Shown here one piece after another: positions 45,292-54,533 of a stretch of DNA of 64,000 nt; positions within the stretch are counted from its first letter, which is position 1; every line of letters starts with the position of its first letter. Under the pieces are notes generated by a model that saw only the letters and a list, made by a program, of their open reading frames with translations, had not been told where the DNA came from and did not search any database. Source of the DNA: Gemmatimonadota bacterium (GTDB lineage Bacteria > Gemmatimonadota > Gemmatimonadetes > Gemmatimonadales > Gemmatimonadaceae). The stretch spans positions 124,001-188,000 of the forward strand of contig JAIUOB010000003.1 in the NCBI GenBank assembly GCA_020161135.1, read 5' to 3'. The translations under genes and the position numbers were made by a program.

Positions 45292-47439
45292 ATGAACGCG
45301 TCTCATAGCCATGGTGCCCACGACCCAACGCGGACACAGACCGATGATCCGTCTGCGCATCACGTGGATGCCGCGGGGCACACAAGCGAAGCCACTCTCC
45401 GCGCGGGAGAGCCGGCTCACCGCGATCACGGTACGCACGACAAGCACGCGGGCCACTCGGTGGCGATGTTCCGCGACAAGTTCTGGCTTTCGCTGCTCCT
45501 CAGCGTGCCGACGCTCGTCTGGGGGCACATGCTGCAGGACGCACTCGCCTATCATGCGCCGTCGTTCGCCGGCTCACGCTGGATTCCGGCGGTGTTCGGC
45601 ACCGCCGTGTTTGCGTACGGTGGCCCTCCGTTCTTGCGGGGGGCCGTCGGCGAGCTGAGGGATCGAATGCCCGGCATGATGTCGTTGATCTCACTCGCCA
45701 TCGTCGTGGCGTTTGTGTTCAGCACGGCGGTCACGCTCGGCTACCCGGGCATGCCGCTGTGGGAGGAACTCGCCACGCTCGTGACCATCATGCTGCTCGG
45801 TCACTGGATGGAAATGCGATCCATCGACCAGGCACAGGGGGCGCTCGGAGCCTTGGCGAAACTGCTGCCGGATCAGGCCAGCCGCGTGCATGTGATGGGG
45901 GACCAGGAGCACGTGGAGGTGGTGCCGATGAGCGCGCTGGCCGTCGGCGATATCGTGCTCGTACGCCCCGGGGCGCACGTCCCCGCTGACGGCGTCGTGC
46001 GAAGCGGCACGAGCACGCTCGATGAGTCGATGATCACCGGCGAATCGGTTCCCGTAAGCAAGGCGGTCGGAGACCGTGTGATTGCCGGAACCGTCAACGG
46101 CGCGGGCGCGCTACGCGTGGACGTGACGGCCGTCGGTGAGCGCACCGCGCTTTCGGGCATCATGCGGCTCGTCGCGGACGCTCAGCAATCGAAATCACGC
46201 GCCCAGATGCTGGCCGACCGCGCGGCGCAGTATTTGACATGGGTGGCGCTCGGAGCGGGAGCGCTCACGTTCATCGCGTGGATCGCGGCGGGTGCGAGTG
46301 GCGCGAAGGCCGTGGAGCGGTTGGTCACGGTGCTGGTGATCGCGTGCCCGCACGCGCTCGGGCTCGCGGTTCCTCTGGTCCTCGCGATCTCCACCACGCT
46401 CGGAGCTCAGAGCGGTCTCCTCGTACGTGATCGTCGCGGACTGGAGAACGCACGGTTGCTCGACACCGTGGTGTTCGACAAGACCGGAACGCTCACGCTC
46501 GGCGACCATCGTGTCGTGGATCAATTCACCGCGGACGGAACCACGGTCGATGCAGCGCTGCAGCTGGCTGCGGCGGTCGAGCATGACGCCGAGCACCCGG
46601 TGGCCAAGGCCATCGTTAAGAGCGCGAATGACCGTCAGCTGGGTCCGCTACGAGTGCATGATTTCGAGGCGATGCCGGGAATTGGCGTGAAAGCGATGGT
46701 GGACGGGCGCGTATTGTACGTCGGAGGTCCGACCCTTCTGGAACGGCTGTCGGTCTCACTGTCGGCTGACGCAGCGGCATTCATCGAGGCCGGGGCGCGC
46801 ACGGGGCAGGGGACCATACATCTCGTCGAGGAGGTTCCTGAGAGTTCCCACGCGACTCATCGCTTGCTGGCGTCGTTCACGGTCGCGGACGCTGTGCGTC
46901 CAGAGTCTGCCGAGGCCGTACGGGCATTGCGCGCGGCCGGCATACAGGTGGTGATGATGACCGGCGACACGCGTGCGGTTGCCGAGGTGGTCGCGAAGTC
47001 TCTCGGAATCGAGCGGGTGTTGGCCGGGGTGATGCCCGACGGCAAGGCGGCCGAGATCCAGCGGTTGCAGCAGGGAGGACATCGCGTGGCGATGGTGGGC
47101 GATGGCGTGAACGATGCTCCAGCGCTCGCCATGGCCGACGTCGGAATCGCGGTCGGCGCCGGTACCGACGTGGCGGTTGAAGCCGGTGACGTCGTGCTGG
47201 TGCGGAGTGATCCGCGAGACGTCTCTCGCATTCTGACGCTCTCTCGGGTGACCTATCGCAAGATGGTGCAAAACCTGTGGTGGGCGGCCGGATACAACGT
47301 GGTCGCCATCCCGCTGGCCGCCGGGGTGCTGGCCCCATGGGGCATCACCCTGTCCCCGGCATTCGGCGCGGTCCTGATGTCGGTGAGCACGATCATTGTG
47401 GCGCTGAACGCCCAGTCGTTGCGTCGGACAGTGCTGTGA
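45292..47439 (+). CDS. copB: Copper-exporting P1B-type ATPase with CPH motif (CopB type)
   Basis: GGAGGA stands five bases before the ATG at 45292. The 715-residue ATPase starts with a His-rich, HMA-free tail ([31 protein letters not shown]). It has the TGES actuator motif, the transport motif ACPHALG (C352, P353, H354), DKTGT with the phosphorylated D396, and [11 protein letters not shown] instead of CPC defines the group of CopB-like pumps, reported to prefer Cu(II) or to work in periplasm-linked detoxification. It exports copper from the cytoplasm. Confidence 0.93.
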   Translation: MNASHSHGAHDPTRTQTDDPSAHHVDAAGHTSEATLRAGEPAHRDHGTHDKHAGHSVAMFRDKFWLSLLLSVPTLVWGHMLQDALAYHAPSFAGSRWIPAVFGTAVFAYGGPPFLRGAVGELRDRMPGMMSLISLAIVVAFVFSTAVTLGYPGMPLWEELATLVTIMLLGHWMEMRSIDQAQGALGALAKLLPDQASRVHVMGDQEHVEVVPMSALAVGDIVLVRPGAHVPADGVVRSGTSTLDESMITGESVPVSKAVGDRVIAGTVNGAGALRVDVTAVGERTALSGIMRLVADAQQSKSRAQMLADRAAQYLTWVALGAGALTFIAWIAAGASGAKAVERLVTVLVIACPHALGLAVPLVLAISTTLGAQSGLLVRDRRGLENARLLDTVVFDKTGTLTLGDHRVVDQFTADGTTVDAALQLAAAVEHDAEHPVAKAIVKSANDRQLGPLRVHDFEAMPGIGVKAMVDGRVLYVGGPTLLERLSVSLSADAAAFIEAGARTGQGTIHLVEEVPESSHATHRLLASFTVADAVRPESAEAVRALRAAGIQVVMMTGDTRAVAEVVAKSLGIERVLAGVMPDGKAAEIQRLQQGGHRVAMVGDGVNDAPALAMADVGIAVGAGTDVAVEAGDVVLVRSDPRDVSRILTLSRVTYRKMVQNLWWAAGYNVVAIPLAAGVLAPWGITLSPAFGAVLMSVSTIIVALNAQSLRRTVL

Positions 47440-47480
47440 CCACCCGGATGCCTCCGACGAGTTGACCTCAAGGAAAGGTC

Positions 47481-47520
47481 GTGGATCCCTCACCGCGTGA
47501 ATCGGCGAGGGATCCGGGGC
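47481..47520. repeat. Island repeat as inverted pair, probable terminator hairpin
   Basis: GGATCCCTC (47483-47491) pairs with GAGGGATCC (47507-47515). The right arm GGCGAGGGATCCGGGGC differs by one base from the 17-mer found three more times in the island. It follows the copper ATPase gene. Confidence 0.7.
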
Positions 47521-47920
47521 GGGAATGACCATCGCCGATCGCCTCGTTCGTTACGGAATGTGCATTTCGCGCGCTCCTATCACTCGCTCCTTTCAACCTC
47601 AGCGCCGCAAATCCCGACAAGCGACATCGCCGATCGTAGACAAATCGATGTATGGTCGCCCTCGCGTTCGCGGTCATACATCAAAATCGGTGGATTTGCG
47701 GTCGATCGTACCGAAACCCGCGTTCCTTAGCTCAGCGAACGACGTGCCGAACGCATTGAACGACATGGGCTTGTGCAGTACGCGAGAGCGATCGTTGCTG
47801 TTGCGGAGAGAAACCCGATAAAAGCCGCCAGTGATATAGCTCAGGGGTTCGCAACATCGGCCCAAGCGCGCTCCTGCCGCTGCGCTGGACTCCGGCGCCC
47901 CTCTCGGCGCACCGTCTACC
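47521..47920. other. Gene-free stretch
   Basis: About 400 bp, relatively AT-rich, with no convincing gene. It contains an inverted repeat GATGTATG/CATACATC (47647-47654 and 47675-47682). It probably holds the promoter of the next gene. Confidence 0.5.
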
Positions 47921-48874
47921 ATGAGCCATACATTCGAGCTGGTCGAAACAGCCCCCCGCCCGTCCCCAGCCCTCCGGATCGCGCTGCTCTCCGAACCGGC
48001 GTTGCATCGGCAGAATGCCCTCTCCGCCGCAGTTAGTGCCGACGTCCGCACCCGCTTTCCGGTACTCGGCCTCGACAGCCCCCATGTCGATCGCCTTCGT
48101 CGCCATCTGGAGCGCTATGCCGATGCCGAGTCGATCTGGCGTTGGCTTCAAGAGACCCGGTGGCAGTCCGAGTCCGACCACGCATGGATCCGGGCACAAC
48201 GTGGCCGCGCGTGGCGACGGCTCCGGCGCGCCGTCCAACGAGTCGCCCCGACCGAAGCCCTTCGGCCGTTGCTCTCGTCGCCCCCTCCCCCCGGCTTTCC
48301 GCTGGTGCAACCGGTAGGCTTCGGTGATCGAACACCCCCCTTCGCCTGGTGGCCCCGGGCACGATGGCTCGAGCTCTATGCCTTGCTACGTCAGCTGCCA
48401 GCTCGGCGTCGTCCCACTCGCCGCCTGTTCGATACCCGGGGCAAGGCCGATCTCTGGGATTGGATAGACGGGCAGACGTCGTACTCCCCAACTCGGGAGC
48501 CTCATCCGTGGCGGGCGTTCATCGCGTCGGGCATCACCGTCGGCATGGCCACGTACCTCCTGCCGGCCTGGCTGGGAATCATTGGTGCCGCCCCTGTAGA
48601 CGCTAGGACGGCGCTGTTTGCGCTCGAAGAGCTTGGTCTCGCGCGAACGATCGAGGATCTCTCCGCGGCGTGGGACCGTGCGCTGCAGACGGATAGTCCG
48701 CGCGTGCCTCGGGCCGCGCTCACGCTATGGCCTGCGCACGGATCCTGGTGGGCCCTGTTGCTGCAGTTGGTGGAGTGGCGGCGACAAACCGTCGCCGAGC
48801 ACGGCTCGACATCGGTGAGGGATCCGGGGCGACGAGGCGAGCGCGGTATCGGAGAGGGACAATCGTTTGAGTAG
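47921..48874 (+). CDS. Hypothetical protein of the right island module
   Basis: The 317-residue protein is Arg/Trp/Leu-rich and mostly helical (WLQETRWQSESDHAWIRAQR, FAWWPRARWLELYALLRQLP). One hydrophobic stretch (FIASGITVGMATYLLPAWLGII) could span a membrane. Its last residues (SVRDPGRR...) are encoded by a copy of the 17-bp island repeat, so the natural C-terminus may have been replaced. No family is recognised. Confidence 0.55.
   Translation: MSHTFELVETAPRPSPALRIALLSEPALHRQNALSAAVSADVRTRFPVLGLDSPHVDRLRRHLERYADAESIWRWLQETRWQSESDHAWIRAQRGRAWRRLRRAVQRVAPTEALRPLLSSPPPPGFPLVQPVGFGDRTPPFAWWPRARWLELYALLRQLPARRRPTRRLFDTRGKADLWDWIDGQTSYSPTREPHPWRAFIASGITVGMATYLLPAWLGIIGAAPVDARTALFALEELGLARTIEDLSAAWDRALQTDSPRVPRAALTLWPAHGSWWALLLQLVEWRRQTVAEHGSTSVRDPGRRGERGIGEGQSFE
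48814..48830 (+). repeat. Island 17-bp repeat within a gene 3' end
   Basis: GGTGAGGGATCCGGGGC, identical to 51055-51071 and to the reverse complement of 24151-24167. Here it encodes V-R-D-P-G near the end of the reading frame. Confidence 0.85.
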
Positions 48875-49036
48875 AACTCGTCAGGCAGACGTGATATCGT
48901 CGCGCAGGTCGACGAGCTGGTGGCCCTTTGCGACCAGCTCGAAGCGGCTCTCACAGCGGGCGTGTCTACGCGCGGCCGCCTCCTCGACGCGCCGCTGCAA
49001 GAGGCGCGCGAGCCAGTGGCAGACGCCGCGGCGTAG
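48875..49036 (+). pseudogene. hsdS: Remnant of a type I restriction specificity subunit (HsdS C-terminus)
   Basis: Between a stop at 48872 and a TAG at 49034 one frame reads RRDIVAQVDELVALCDQLEA followed by ...STRGRLLDAPLQEA. This is the conserved C-terminal helix of HsdS proteins, where the motif IVAKVDELMALCDxLE and RRxLLDAxLxEA is typical. There is no start codon in position and no hsdM or hsdR gene nearby. It is therefore a decayed fragment of a type I restriction system that once sat in the island. Confidence 0.78.
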
Positions 49037-49245
49037 TCGGCGCTGGCCGAGGCGCGCTCTCGATCACCGTGGGTATTGCCGTTCGGTTTGAACACGAGGA
49101 GGCTTTGCGCTCCTGAGCATTTCGCGGGCTAGTTGCAGGCGGTTTCCTCGTGACGGCGTGACGCCCCGGCTCCCTCACCGGCCGACGGGGAAATTGGGGC
49201 GGAGCAGGGACGCCGATAGGGTAGGGCTCCCCTTTCAGGAGCGCT

Positions 49246-50252
49246 ATGCACCAGACGTCTGTTTCACGTCCCGAAGCCCCGCCGCTGCTTCTTCGGCTGC
49301 GCGCCGGGATGGCCTCCGCGCTGCTCTCCGTATTCGGCTTGCAGCCGAGCGCACGGCGAGCGCGATGGCTGGCCACCGTCACCGCGCATGCGGTGGGGCG
49401 CCAGCCGAACGACGCTGCCGTTGCCGATGCGGCACGGCGTCGTTTGGCCAGCCTCACTGACGGCGCGCTCATGCGCCATCGCGCATCGCGCGAGACGCTC
49501 ACAGCGATCACCCAAGCGCGCGCAGCAGTTCCGACGCTGGCCCAACGCGCGCAAGACGCCGCCGATGCGGCGACGCATCTGGAGGCCATGGTGCCCCCCG
49601 GCGTGGTGGAGGAATCGCCGAGCTGGGTGCTGCGTGGCCTGCTGGTCGCAGGTTTGCTGGCCGAGTCGCTCGTTGTATGGGCAAGTGTGGGGGCCCCCCC
49701 CTCGCTGATTCCCCGTTGGTGCTCGCCGCGACGTGCCTCACCTTGCCGACACTCGCTGCCGCCCTTCTTTCGCGCTCGGGCGCGCTAGTCCGGCGTAGCG
49801 CCAACCGGCGTCACGTCGATTTCACGGACGGTGCCTTCGTTGCACTCAGCCTTCTCGTCGCGGTCGTCCTCGGTGTCGGCCTGACGCTCAGCCGCGTTGG
49901 CGACATCACCACGGGGCGCACAGCCGCGCTTCTGACCTCTGCGGGACTCCAGGCTGTGATCCTGCTGTTGCCGCTGCTCGACGGATATCTGCACGCGTCG
50001 CCCGTCCCGGGACTGCGCCGCGCGCGCCGCCTCCGCGACATCGCGGTGCGACAACACGACGTCCAGATTGCGGAACTGCGTCGTCTCGAGGCGGAGCACG
50101 CGGAACGAGAAATCGAGCTGCTGGCAAATGCCGAGGCCACGCACTCCGAGTTCGAGCGCACGCTCGCGCAACTCGGCGGGAGCTCCATCGCGAACTACCG
50201 TGGATTCGCCGCGAGCGCGACCCACGCATTGCCCACAGTGAGGAGCACATGA
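49246..50252 (+). pseudogene. Membrane protein with a frameshift at a G5C8 tract
   Basis: Two overlapping frames make one sensible protein. The first (from 49246) has a soluble helical part and ends in a helix WVLRGLLVAGLLAESLVVWA. The second (open from about 49677 to 50252) supplies LVLAATCLTLPTLAAALLS, GAFVALSLLVAVVLGVGLTL and AALLTSAGLQAVILLLPLL, then a coiled-coil-like tail (QIAELRRLEAEHAEREIELL). Joining needs a -1 shift at GGGGGCCCCCCCC (49689-49701). It could be a mutation, a sequencing error or ribosomal slippage on the C run. Its end overlaps the vWA gene by 4 bp. Joined, it is a four-helix membrane protein of about 335 residues. Confidence 0.6.
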
Positions 50253-51109
50253 TGCGCGTCGGCAAGATGCCGCGGCGTTTGCTCTGGCTGTGGATCACGA
50301 CGCTGCTTGCGTGCGCCAATGCGGCTGGCGTTCCCGAGTCGGCGGTGCTGTCCGCCGCGACAAACGCCGTGCGCTCACGGCTCGTGCTGGTCTATGCGGA
50401 CTTGTCAGCGTCCGTCCCCGATACCGCCTGGGACCGTCCAATGGTCCGCCTCGCCGGCGAGCTAACCCCCGGGGATCGGCTGGTGCTACTACCGATCAGT
50501 GACCGGGCCCCCGAGCGTCCTCTGCTCGATACCGTGATTCCTGGCAGTGGCGCCGATCGCGTGTCCGTCCGGCTCGGGCTGTCGACCCGGGAGAGTCGCC
50601 GACGGGCGACCGGTACGGCACTGGCATTGGGCAGCCTGATGCGCGCTCGTGTTGGGGCGGCGCGAGAAGGGTCCGCTGCGCGGCACACGGCGATCGTTGA
50701 TGCGGTCTGCCACGCGGTGCAGGTAGGGCAGTCCAATCGAGACCGAGAGGTGGTCGCGCTGGTTCTTACCGATGGGATCGAAGAGAGCGGGTTTGCGAAC
50801 CTAGCCCACTCTCGGCCCAAGGTTCAGGATGCGATTCACCTCGCGCGCACGTTGCGGGCGAGCGGAAACTGCACGGCGGCGCCGTCGTGGCCACGGATCC
50901 GGCTGGTGGGGCTCAGGCATTCTACCGACACACCGGCGCTCACTCGGTGGTGGGGAGTCCTTCTACAGGAGCTCAGCTACCCGTTGCGAGCCGAAGACGT
51001 TTCGTCACACCCACTGGGGTCTCTACTCGGGACTGAGCGGGATGCCCTGATGGCGGTGAGGGATCCGGGGCAGGGGGTCGCCTCCAGCGCCCGCGGGGGG
51101 CGCCGATGA
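50249..51109 (+). CDS. Secreted or lipid-anchored vWA-domain protein
   Basis: The ATG overlaps the preceding stop. An N-terminal hydrophobic segment with LLACANA may be a lipobox. The 286-residue protein has a von Willebrand A fold with all three metal-site (MIDAS) parts: DLSAS (D51, S53, S55), a Thr in RATGTALAL and LTDG (D175). Such domains bind partner proteins through a divalent metal. The last residues (VRDPGQG) come from a copy of the 17-bp island repeat. The next gene overlaps by 4 bp. Confidence 0.7.
   Translation: MMRVGKMPRRLLWLWITTLLACANAAGVPESAVLSAATNAVRSRLVLVYADLSASVPDTAWDRPMVRLAGELTPGDRLVLLPISDRAPERPLLDTVIPGSGADRVSVRLGLSTRESRRRATGTALALGSLMRARVGAAREGSAARHTAIVDAVCHAVQVGQSNRDREVVALVLTDGIEESGFANLAHSRPKVQDAIHLARTLRASGNCTAAPSWPRIRLVGLRHSTDTPALTRWWGVLLQELSYPLRAEDVSSHPLGSLLGTERDALMAVRDPGQGVASSARGGRR
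51055..51071 (+). repeat. Island 17-bp repeat within the vWA gene
   Basis: GGTGAGGGATCCGGGGC, identical to the copy at 48814 and also encoding V-R-D-P-G near a C-terminus. Confidence 0.85.
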
Positions 51110-51432
51110 GCGCGACCATCTCGCCCCGCTTTCACCCCCGGCGCCTCGACGTCACGATCGTGGGTGATATCGACATACACGCTGCGGTGCACGTGGGTCT
51201 ACTGCTTGACACCGCGAGGTCGTACTACCGGTATCCTGAAGTGCATCTCGACCTGACGCACGCGCGGGTGCGACTCCGTGCAGCCGCACATCTTCGCGAA
51301 TGTGTTCGCGCTGCCACGGAGGGTGGACTCTGTGTCGTTCTCAGTGCGGCCGATCGCGTGCGCGCGCGTATTGACGCGGCGCAGATCGAACGCATATCGC
51401 CCCCTGTTCGCCGCGTGGGGTTCGCACCATGA
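51106..51432 (+). CDS. Small STAS-like protein
   Basis: The ATG overlaps the vWA gene stop. The 108 residues follow a beta-alpha pattern: LDVTIVGDIDIHAAVHVGLL, then YPEVHLDLTHARVRLRAAAH and GGLCVVLSAADRVRARID. This resembles STAS domains of anti-sigma antagonists, but without the phosphorylated Ser in its usual place (THARVRL instead of D-x-S). The next gene overlaps by 4 bp. Confidence 0.5.
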   Translation: MSATISPRFHPRRLDVTIVGDIDIHAAVHVGLLLDTARSYYRYPEVHLDLTHARVRLRAAAHLRECVRAATEGGLCVVLSAADRVRARIDAAQIERISPPVRRVGFAP

Positions 51433-52853
51433 CGCGACCACTCGATCTCTCGGTGCCGATTGCTGTGCCCGAGTTGGCGGACTTGGGGCTCATCCTCGAC
51501 CGAGCCGCGCTGGGACGCGGGGTTTTCATACTAGGTGGAACTGGGACGGGAAAGAGCGCATCGCTGGTGAGCCCACTGTTGCGCGCGCTGCTTGCCGAGC
51601 GAGCGGTCGCACCCGTCGATGAGCGCAGCTGCGTGGTCTGCATTGATCCCAAGCGTGAGCTCGGCGCCACGCTTCGCGCAGGCTGCGCCGATGCGTTCGA
51701 AGTCGACGGACGCGAGACTCCACCGCTCGACGTGTTCGCCGCACTGAATCGCGATGAACTCGATGCCGGCGAGGTAGTCGATCGGTATATGTCGCTGAGC
51801 GACGTCTCAATGGACTCGCAGCGGGACAGCTTCTGGCGTGTCGGAGCGCGCAACCTGCTGCACGACTGCGTGTCGATTGATCTACACCTCGCACGACTCG
51901 CTGGCGCACCGAACGATGCGCACATACGCCGCAGTCTCTTTTGGCGCGGGCTGGCCGGAGCGCTGCGCGCGGCTGAGCGCATCGCGAAGGCAGAAACGCG
52001 TGTGCTTCTCTCTCCACGGCGGCCGATCAGCCGGTATCTACTGCTGCTCCGCATGCTGGCGCGGGAAGGCGGATCGACGGTGCAGGTGCCGTCGAGCGCG
52101 ACACTGGTGCAGCGAGTAATCACACAGCACGCGCCCGATTTGGCGCTGCCCGCACTTTCGCAGCTTCCAACCCTCGCGTCCGAAACCAGCTCGTCGCTCG
52201 TCGCAACGTGCAGCGCCTTGGTGGGGGCTCTATCGAGCGAGCGTGTGCAGCGCGCACTGCGTCTCGATGTGCTTCCGCCGCTGCGAACGACACAGGTGCT
52301 GTCGATGGTGGACCGTATTCGCAATGGCAGCGTGATGCTCTATCAGCCGTCCACCACGAGCGCCGAGGGCATGACTATCGCTCGCGCGGTGAAGGCCGCC
52401 ACGTACGACGCCATCCTTGCAGGCGCCGCGTGCACGCCTGAGGGGGCAGTGCAGCGACTCGTCGCGATCGTGATCGACGAAGCGCATGAGGTCTTGACGA
52501 GCACCGGAGTCAGCGACGCGAGGTTTCTTGCCGTTGGACGCGCGTTTGGATCCGCGCCGATTTTGGCGACACAGTCGATCTCCGCGATACGCGATCGCCT
52601 GCCGATGGGGTCGCATGACGCCGTACGCGCCATCATCACGAACGTGGCGACGAGGGTGCAGTTGGCAACGTCGGATCCCGATACCCTGCATGAGCTACGG
52701 GCGCTGATCCCTCCTCCGCCTATACCAGGGCCGCATGTTCTCGATATTCGCTCACTGGCGCAGGGCCTCCCGGGCGAGGCATGCTGGATTTCTTCTTCCG
52801 GCGGATGGGGTATCGGTCGCGTGAAACTTCGGCCCTCGACGCCCTCGCCGTGA
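51429..52853 (+). CDS. VirD4/TraG-like ATPase (coupling-protein family)
   Basis: The ATG overlaps the STAS-like gene stop. The 474-residue protein has Walker A GGTGTGKSAS (from residue 36), CIDPKRELGATLR shortly after, Walker B IVIDEAHE (D350, E351) and ATQS as sensor motif. This order is that of T4SS coupling proteins (VirD4, TraG, TraD), which bring DNA or proteins to a secretion channel. The usual N-terminal membrane helices are missing, but the four-helix protein upstream could provide an anchor. No relaxase or VirB4 is found in the island. Confidence 0.75.
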   Translation: MTRPLDLSVPIAVPELADLGLILDRAALGRGVFILGGTGTGKSASLVSPLLRALLAERAVAPVDERSCVVCIDPKRELGATLRAGCADAFEVDGRETPPLDVFAALNRDELDAGEVVDRYMSLSDVSMDSQRDSFWRVGARNLLHDCVSIDLHLARLAGAPNDAHIRRSLFWRGLAGALRAAERIAKAETRVLLSPRRPISRYLLLLRMLAREGGSTVQVPSSATLVQRVITQHAPDLALPALSQLPTLASETSSSLVATCSALVGALSSERVQRALRLDVLPPLRTTQVLSMVDRIRNGSVMLYQPSTTSAEGMTIARAVKAATYDAILAGAACTPEGAVQRLVAIVIDEAHEVLTSTGVSDARFLAVGRAFGSAPILATQSISAIRDRLPMGSHDAVRAIITNVATRVQLATSDPDTLHELRALIPPPPIPGPHVLDIRSLAQGLPGEACWISSSGGWGIGRVKLRPSTPSP

Positions 52854-53548
52854 GGATATTCGAAAAGGGAGTGCTGGGCTTTTGCTCGGCCTCCCTCCTC
52901 GTGCAGGGTCTCAACATGAGACCTATCCCATTCTCGATGATCCCGACCTGGCTTCAGGTCCTGCGGGTTCTTCATCAGCTCACCGACGACGAGCGCGTGA
53001 CGCTGGCGGCCTTCCGGAAGCACGACGAGCCCGCCTGGCACTGGGCTGTCGCGCAGCGCTCGCCTACAACACAGAGGAGTGGGCACGTCGGTCATTCACC
53101 GTGGATTCACTTGGTGAACGGGCGCCCCGCACGGTCGATCCGCCAGATCGCGCCACTCTGGATCGCGCAGCCAGACCGGTGGCCAATCGCCGCCGATGAA
53201 CTCGAACAGCTCGCGTTGCATGATCCTCACATGCGACATCGCTTCGAGGCGGCGAAGCGCATGGCGGACCTGCTGCTGCATGAACACGCAGATTGGCCGT
53301 GGCTCAGGACGGCGCTCGATCTGCTGCACCCGTTAGCAGTTCGACCGACGGATGACATGGACGATCTGCCATGGGACGACGGGCCGCGCATCAAGCGTCC
53401 CAGGGGGGCCTCGCCAGTGCGCCCGGTCGTGCCACCGCCGTCGCCGATGTCGGCACGTGCCGGCCAATCATCCACGGCAGTGAGCCCTCAAGGATCCACG
53501 CGTCCAACCTTGCGTGTGAAGCGCCCACCACCCACGGGCACTCCGTGA
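52781..53548 (+). CDS. Hypothetical protein following the ATPase gene
   Basis: The ATG at 52781 lies 73 bp inside the ATPase gene in another frame, and the protein-like sequence continues well beyond it. The 255 residues include WLQVLRVLHQLTDDERVTLA, EQLALHDPHMRHRFEAAKRM and a Pro/Arg-rich tail of about 50 residues. No known domain. Close overlap suggests that it works with the ATPase. Confidence 0.55.
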   Translation: MLDFFFRRMGYRSRETSALDALAVRIFEKGVLGFCSASLLVQGLNMRPIPFSMIPTWLQVLRVLHQLTDDERVTLAAFRKHDEPAWHWAVAQRSPTTQRSGHVGHSPWIHLVNGRPARSIRQIAPLWIAQPDRWPIAADELEQLALHDPHMRHRFEAAKRMADLLLHEHADWPWLRTALDLLHPLAVRPTDDMDDLPWDDGPRIKRPRGASPVRPVVPPPSPMSARAGQSSTAVSPQGSTRPTLRVKRPPPTGTP

Positions 53549-53750
53549 TTCCGCGCCCCACTACCGAGAGTCGCACAGTTGTTCCGGTGCCGCCTCGGAT
53601 ACCCTGCGGTCTGAGCACTGGCGAATCGGCGCCTGGGGCGCATCTTCCCGCGAGGCGGTCATCGGTGGCCGCCTCAGTCGGGATGGGTAGCCCCCGGATT
53701 GCCCCCCGGCGAGATCACGATGGCGTCGAACTCGCAGGGAGAGACGGTCG

Positions 53751-53984
53751 ATGGACGAAAGGCGAGAGGGCAGGGCCCCGATCGAGCCACAGCAGCGGGC
53801 TGATGATGAGCTCTCCCTTGAGGAGCTCTTCGAGAAGGCCACGGCCTATCAGGTCGAAATGAACCGGCGGCTCGACACCATGACGCCCGAGGAGCGTGAA
53901 CGTTCGGAAGCCCAGCGTCTCGAGGACGAGTTCCGATTGGCGGACGATTCGCGCTTCGACGACTCGCTGGATCCGCCGTACTGA
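53751..53984 (+). CDS. Small acidic hypothetical protein
   Basis: The 77-residue product is highly charged and helical (LSLEELFEKATAYQVEMNRR, PEERERSEAQRLEDEF) and ends in an acidic tail (DDSRFDDSLDPPY). It may be an accessory or antitoxin-like protein of the island end; no family is recognised. Confidence 0.5.
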   Translation: MDERREGRAPIEPQQRADDELSLEELFEKATAYQVEMNRRLDTMTPEERERSEAQRLEDEFRLADDSRFDDSLDPPY

Positions 53985-54205
53985 CGGCGCGCCTGCTAGG
54001 CCGATATGGGGCGCCGTCCGCGTGGGTGGCTCGGCGGCGATCCGGCGTACCGAAAACGGCGAGGTGAACGCTTGAAGTGGCTACCTCTGGCGATTATCTA
54101 TCGATGCTCTGGGAGGGCGCGTCCGGCTGCCTGAGTTCGGCGAACGACGCAGTTGCGCAACCAACGCACAACAGCGAGATCATTTTTGTGATCTATCCTC
54201 TCTCA

Positions 54206-54292
54206 GGACAGGTGGCCGAGTGGTTGAAGGCACCGGTCTCGAAAACCGGCATACCGGCAACGGTATCGTGAGTTCGAATCTCACCCTGTCCG
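54206..54292 (+). tRNA. tRNA-Ser (anticodon CGA), right attachment site
   Basis: An 87-nt class II tRNA. GGACAGG pairs with CCTGTCC; the anticodon arm CCGGT-CTCGAAA-ACCGG reads CGA; a long variable arm (CATACCGGCAACGGTATCG) is present; the T arm has GTGAG-TTCGAAT-CTCAC. CCA is not encoded. Its first 39 bases are the direct repeat of 21376-21414, so the 5' half and upstream region now come from the island while the 3' half is chromosomal. Confidence 0.97.
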
Positions 54293-54366
54293 CTGTGTTT
54301 GGATACGCGACGCGCCGCCGTGGACACCCGCGGCGGCGCGTTGTGCGTGAAGGCCGTGTCGGGTAG

Positions 54367-54453
54367 GGATGGGTGGCCGAGTGGTTTAAGGCGCACGCCT
54401 GGAAAGCGTGTTGGCGCGAAAGTGTCTCGGGGGTTCGAATCCCCCCCCATCCG
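54367..54453 (+). tRNA. tRNA-Ser (anticodon GGA)
   Basis: Another 87-nt class II tRNA, starting GGATGGG and closing with CCCATCC plus discriminator G. The anticodon loop is CTGGAAA, anticodon GGA. A long variable arm and a GGGGG-TTCGAAT-CCCCC T arm are visible. It follows tRNA-Ser(CGA) by 74 bp. Confidence 0.97.
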
Positions 54454-54533
54454 TCACACAACGAGCGAGGCTCCGCACCGCGGGCGCCTCGCTCGTTGCG
54501 TTACGGATCAACCGACAACCGCCAACCCACCAC

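Noticed and set aside
47525..47821. 98-codon plus-strand frame downstream of the copper ATPase
   Set aside because: No ribosome site, unbalanced composition and no protein-like pattern; the region is better read as intergenic.
51429..52853. Full conjugation system of the island
   Set aside because: Only a coupling-type ATPase is present. I see no relaxase, VirB4, pilus or mating-pair genes, so self-transfer is not supported.
53371..53862. 163-codon plus-strand frame at the end of the island
   Set aside because: It runs across two better-supported genes in other frames and is Arg/Ser/Pro-rich.
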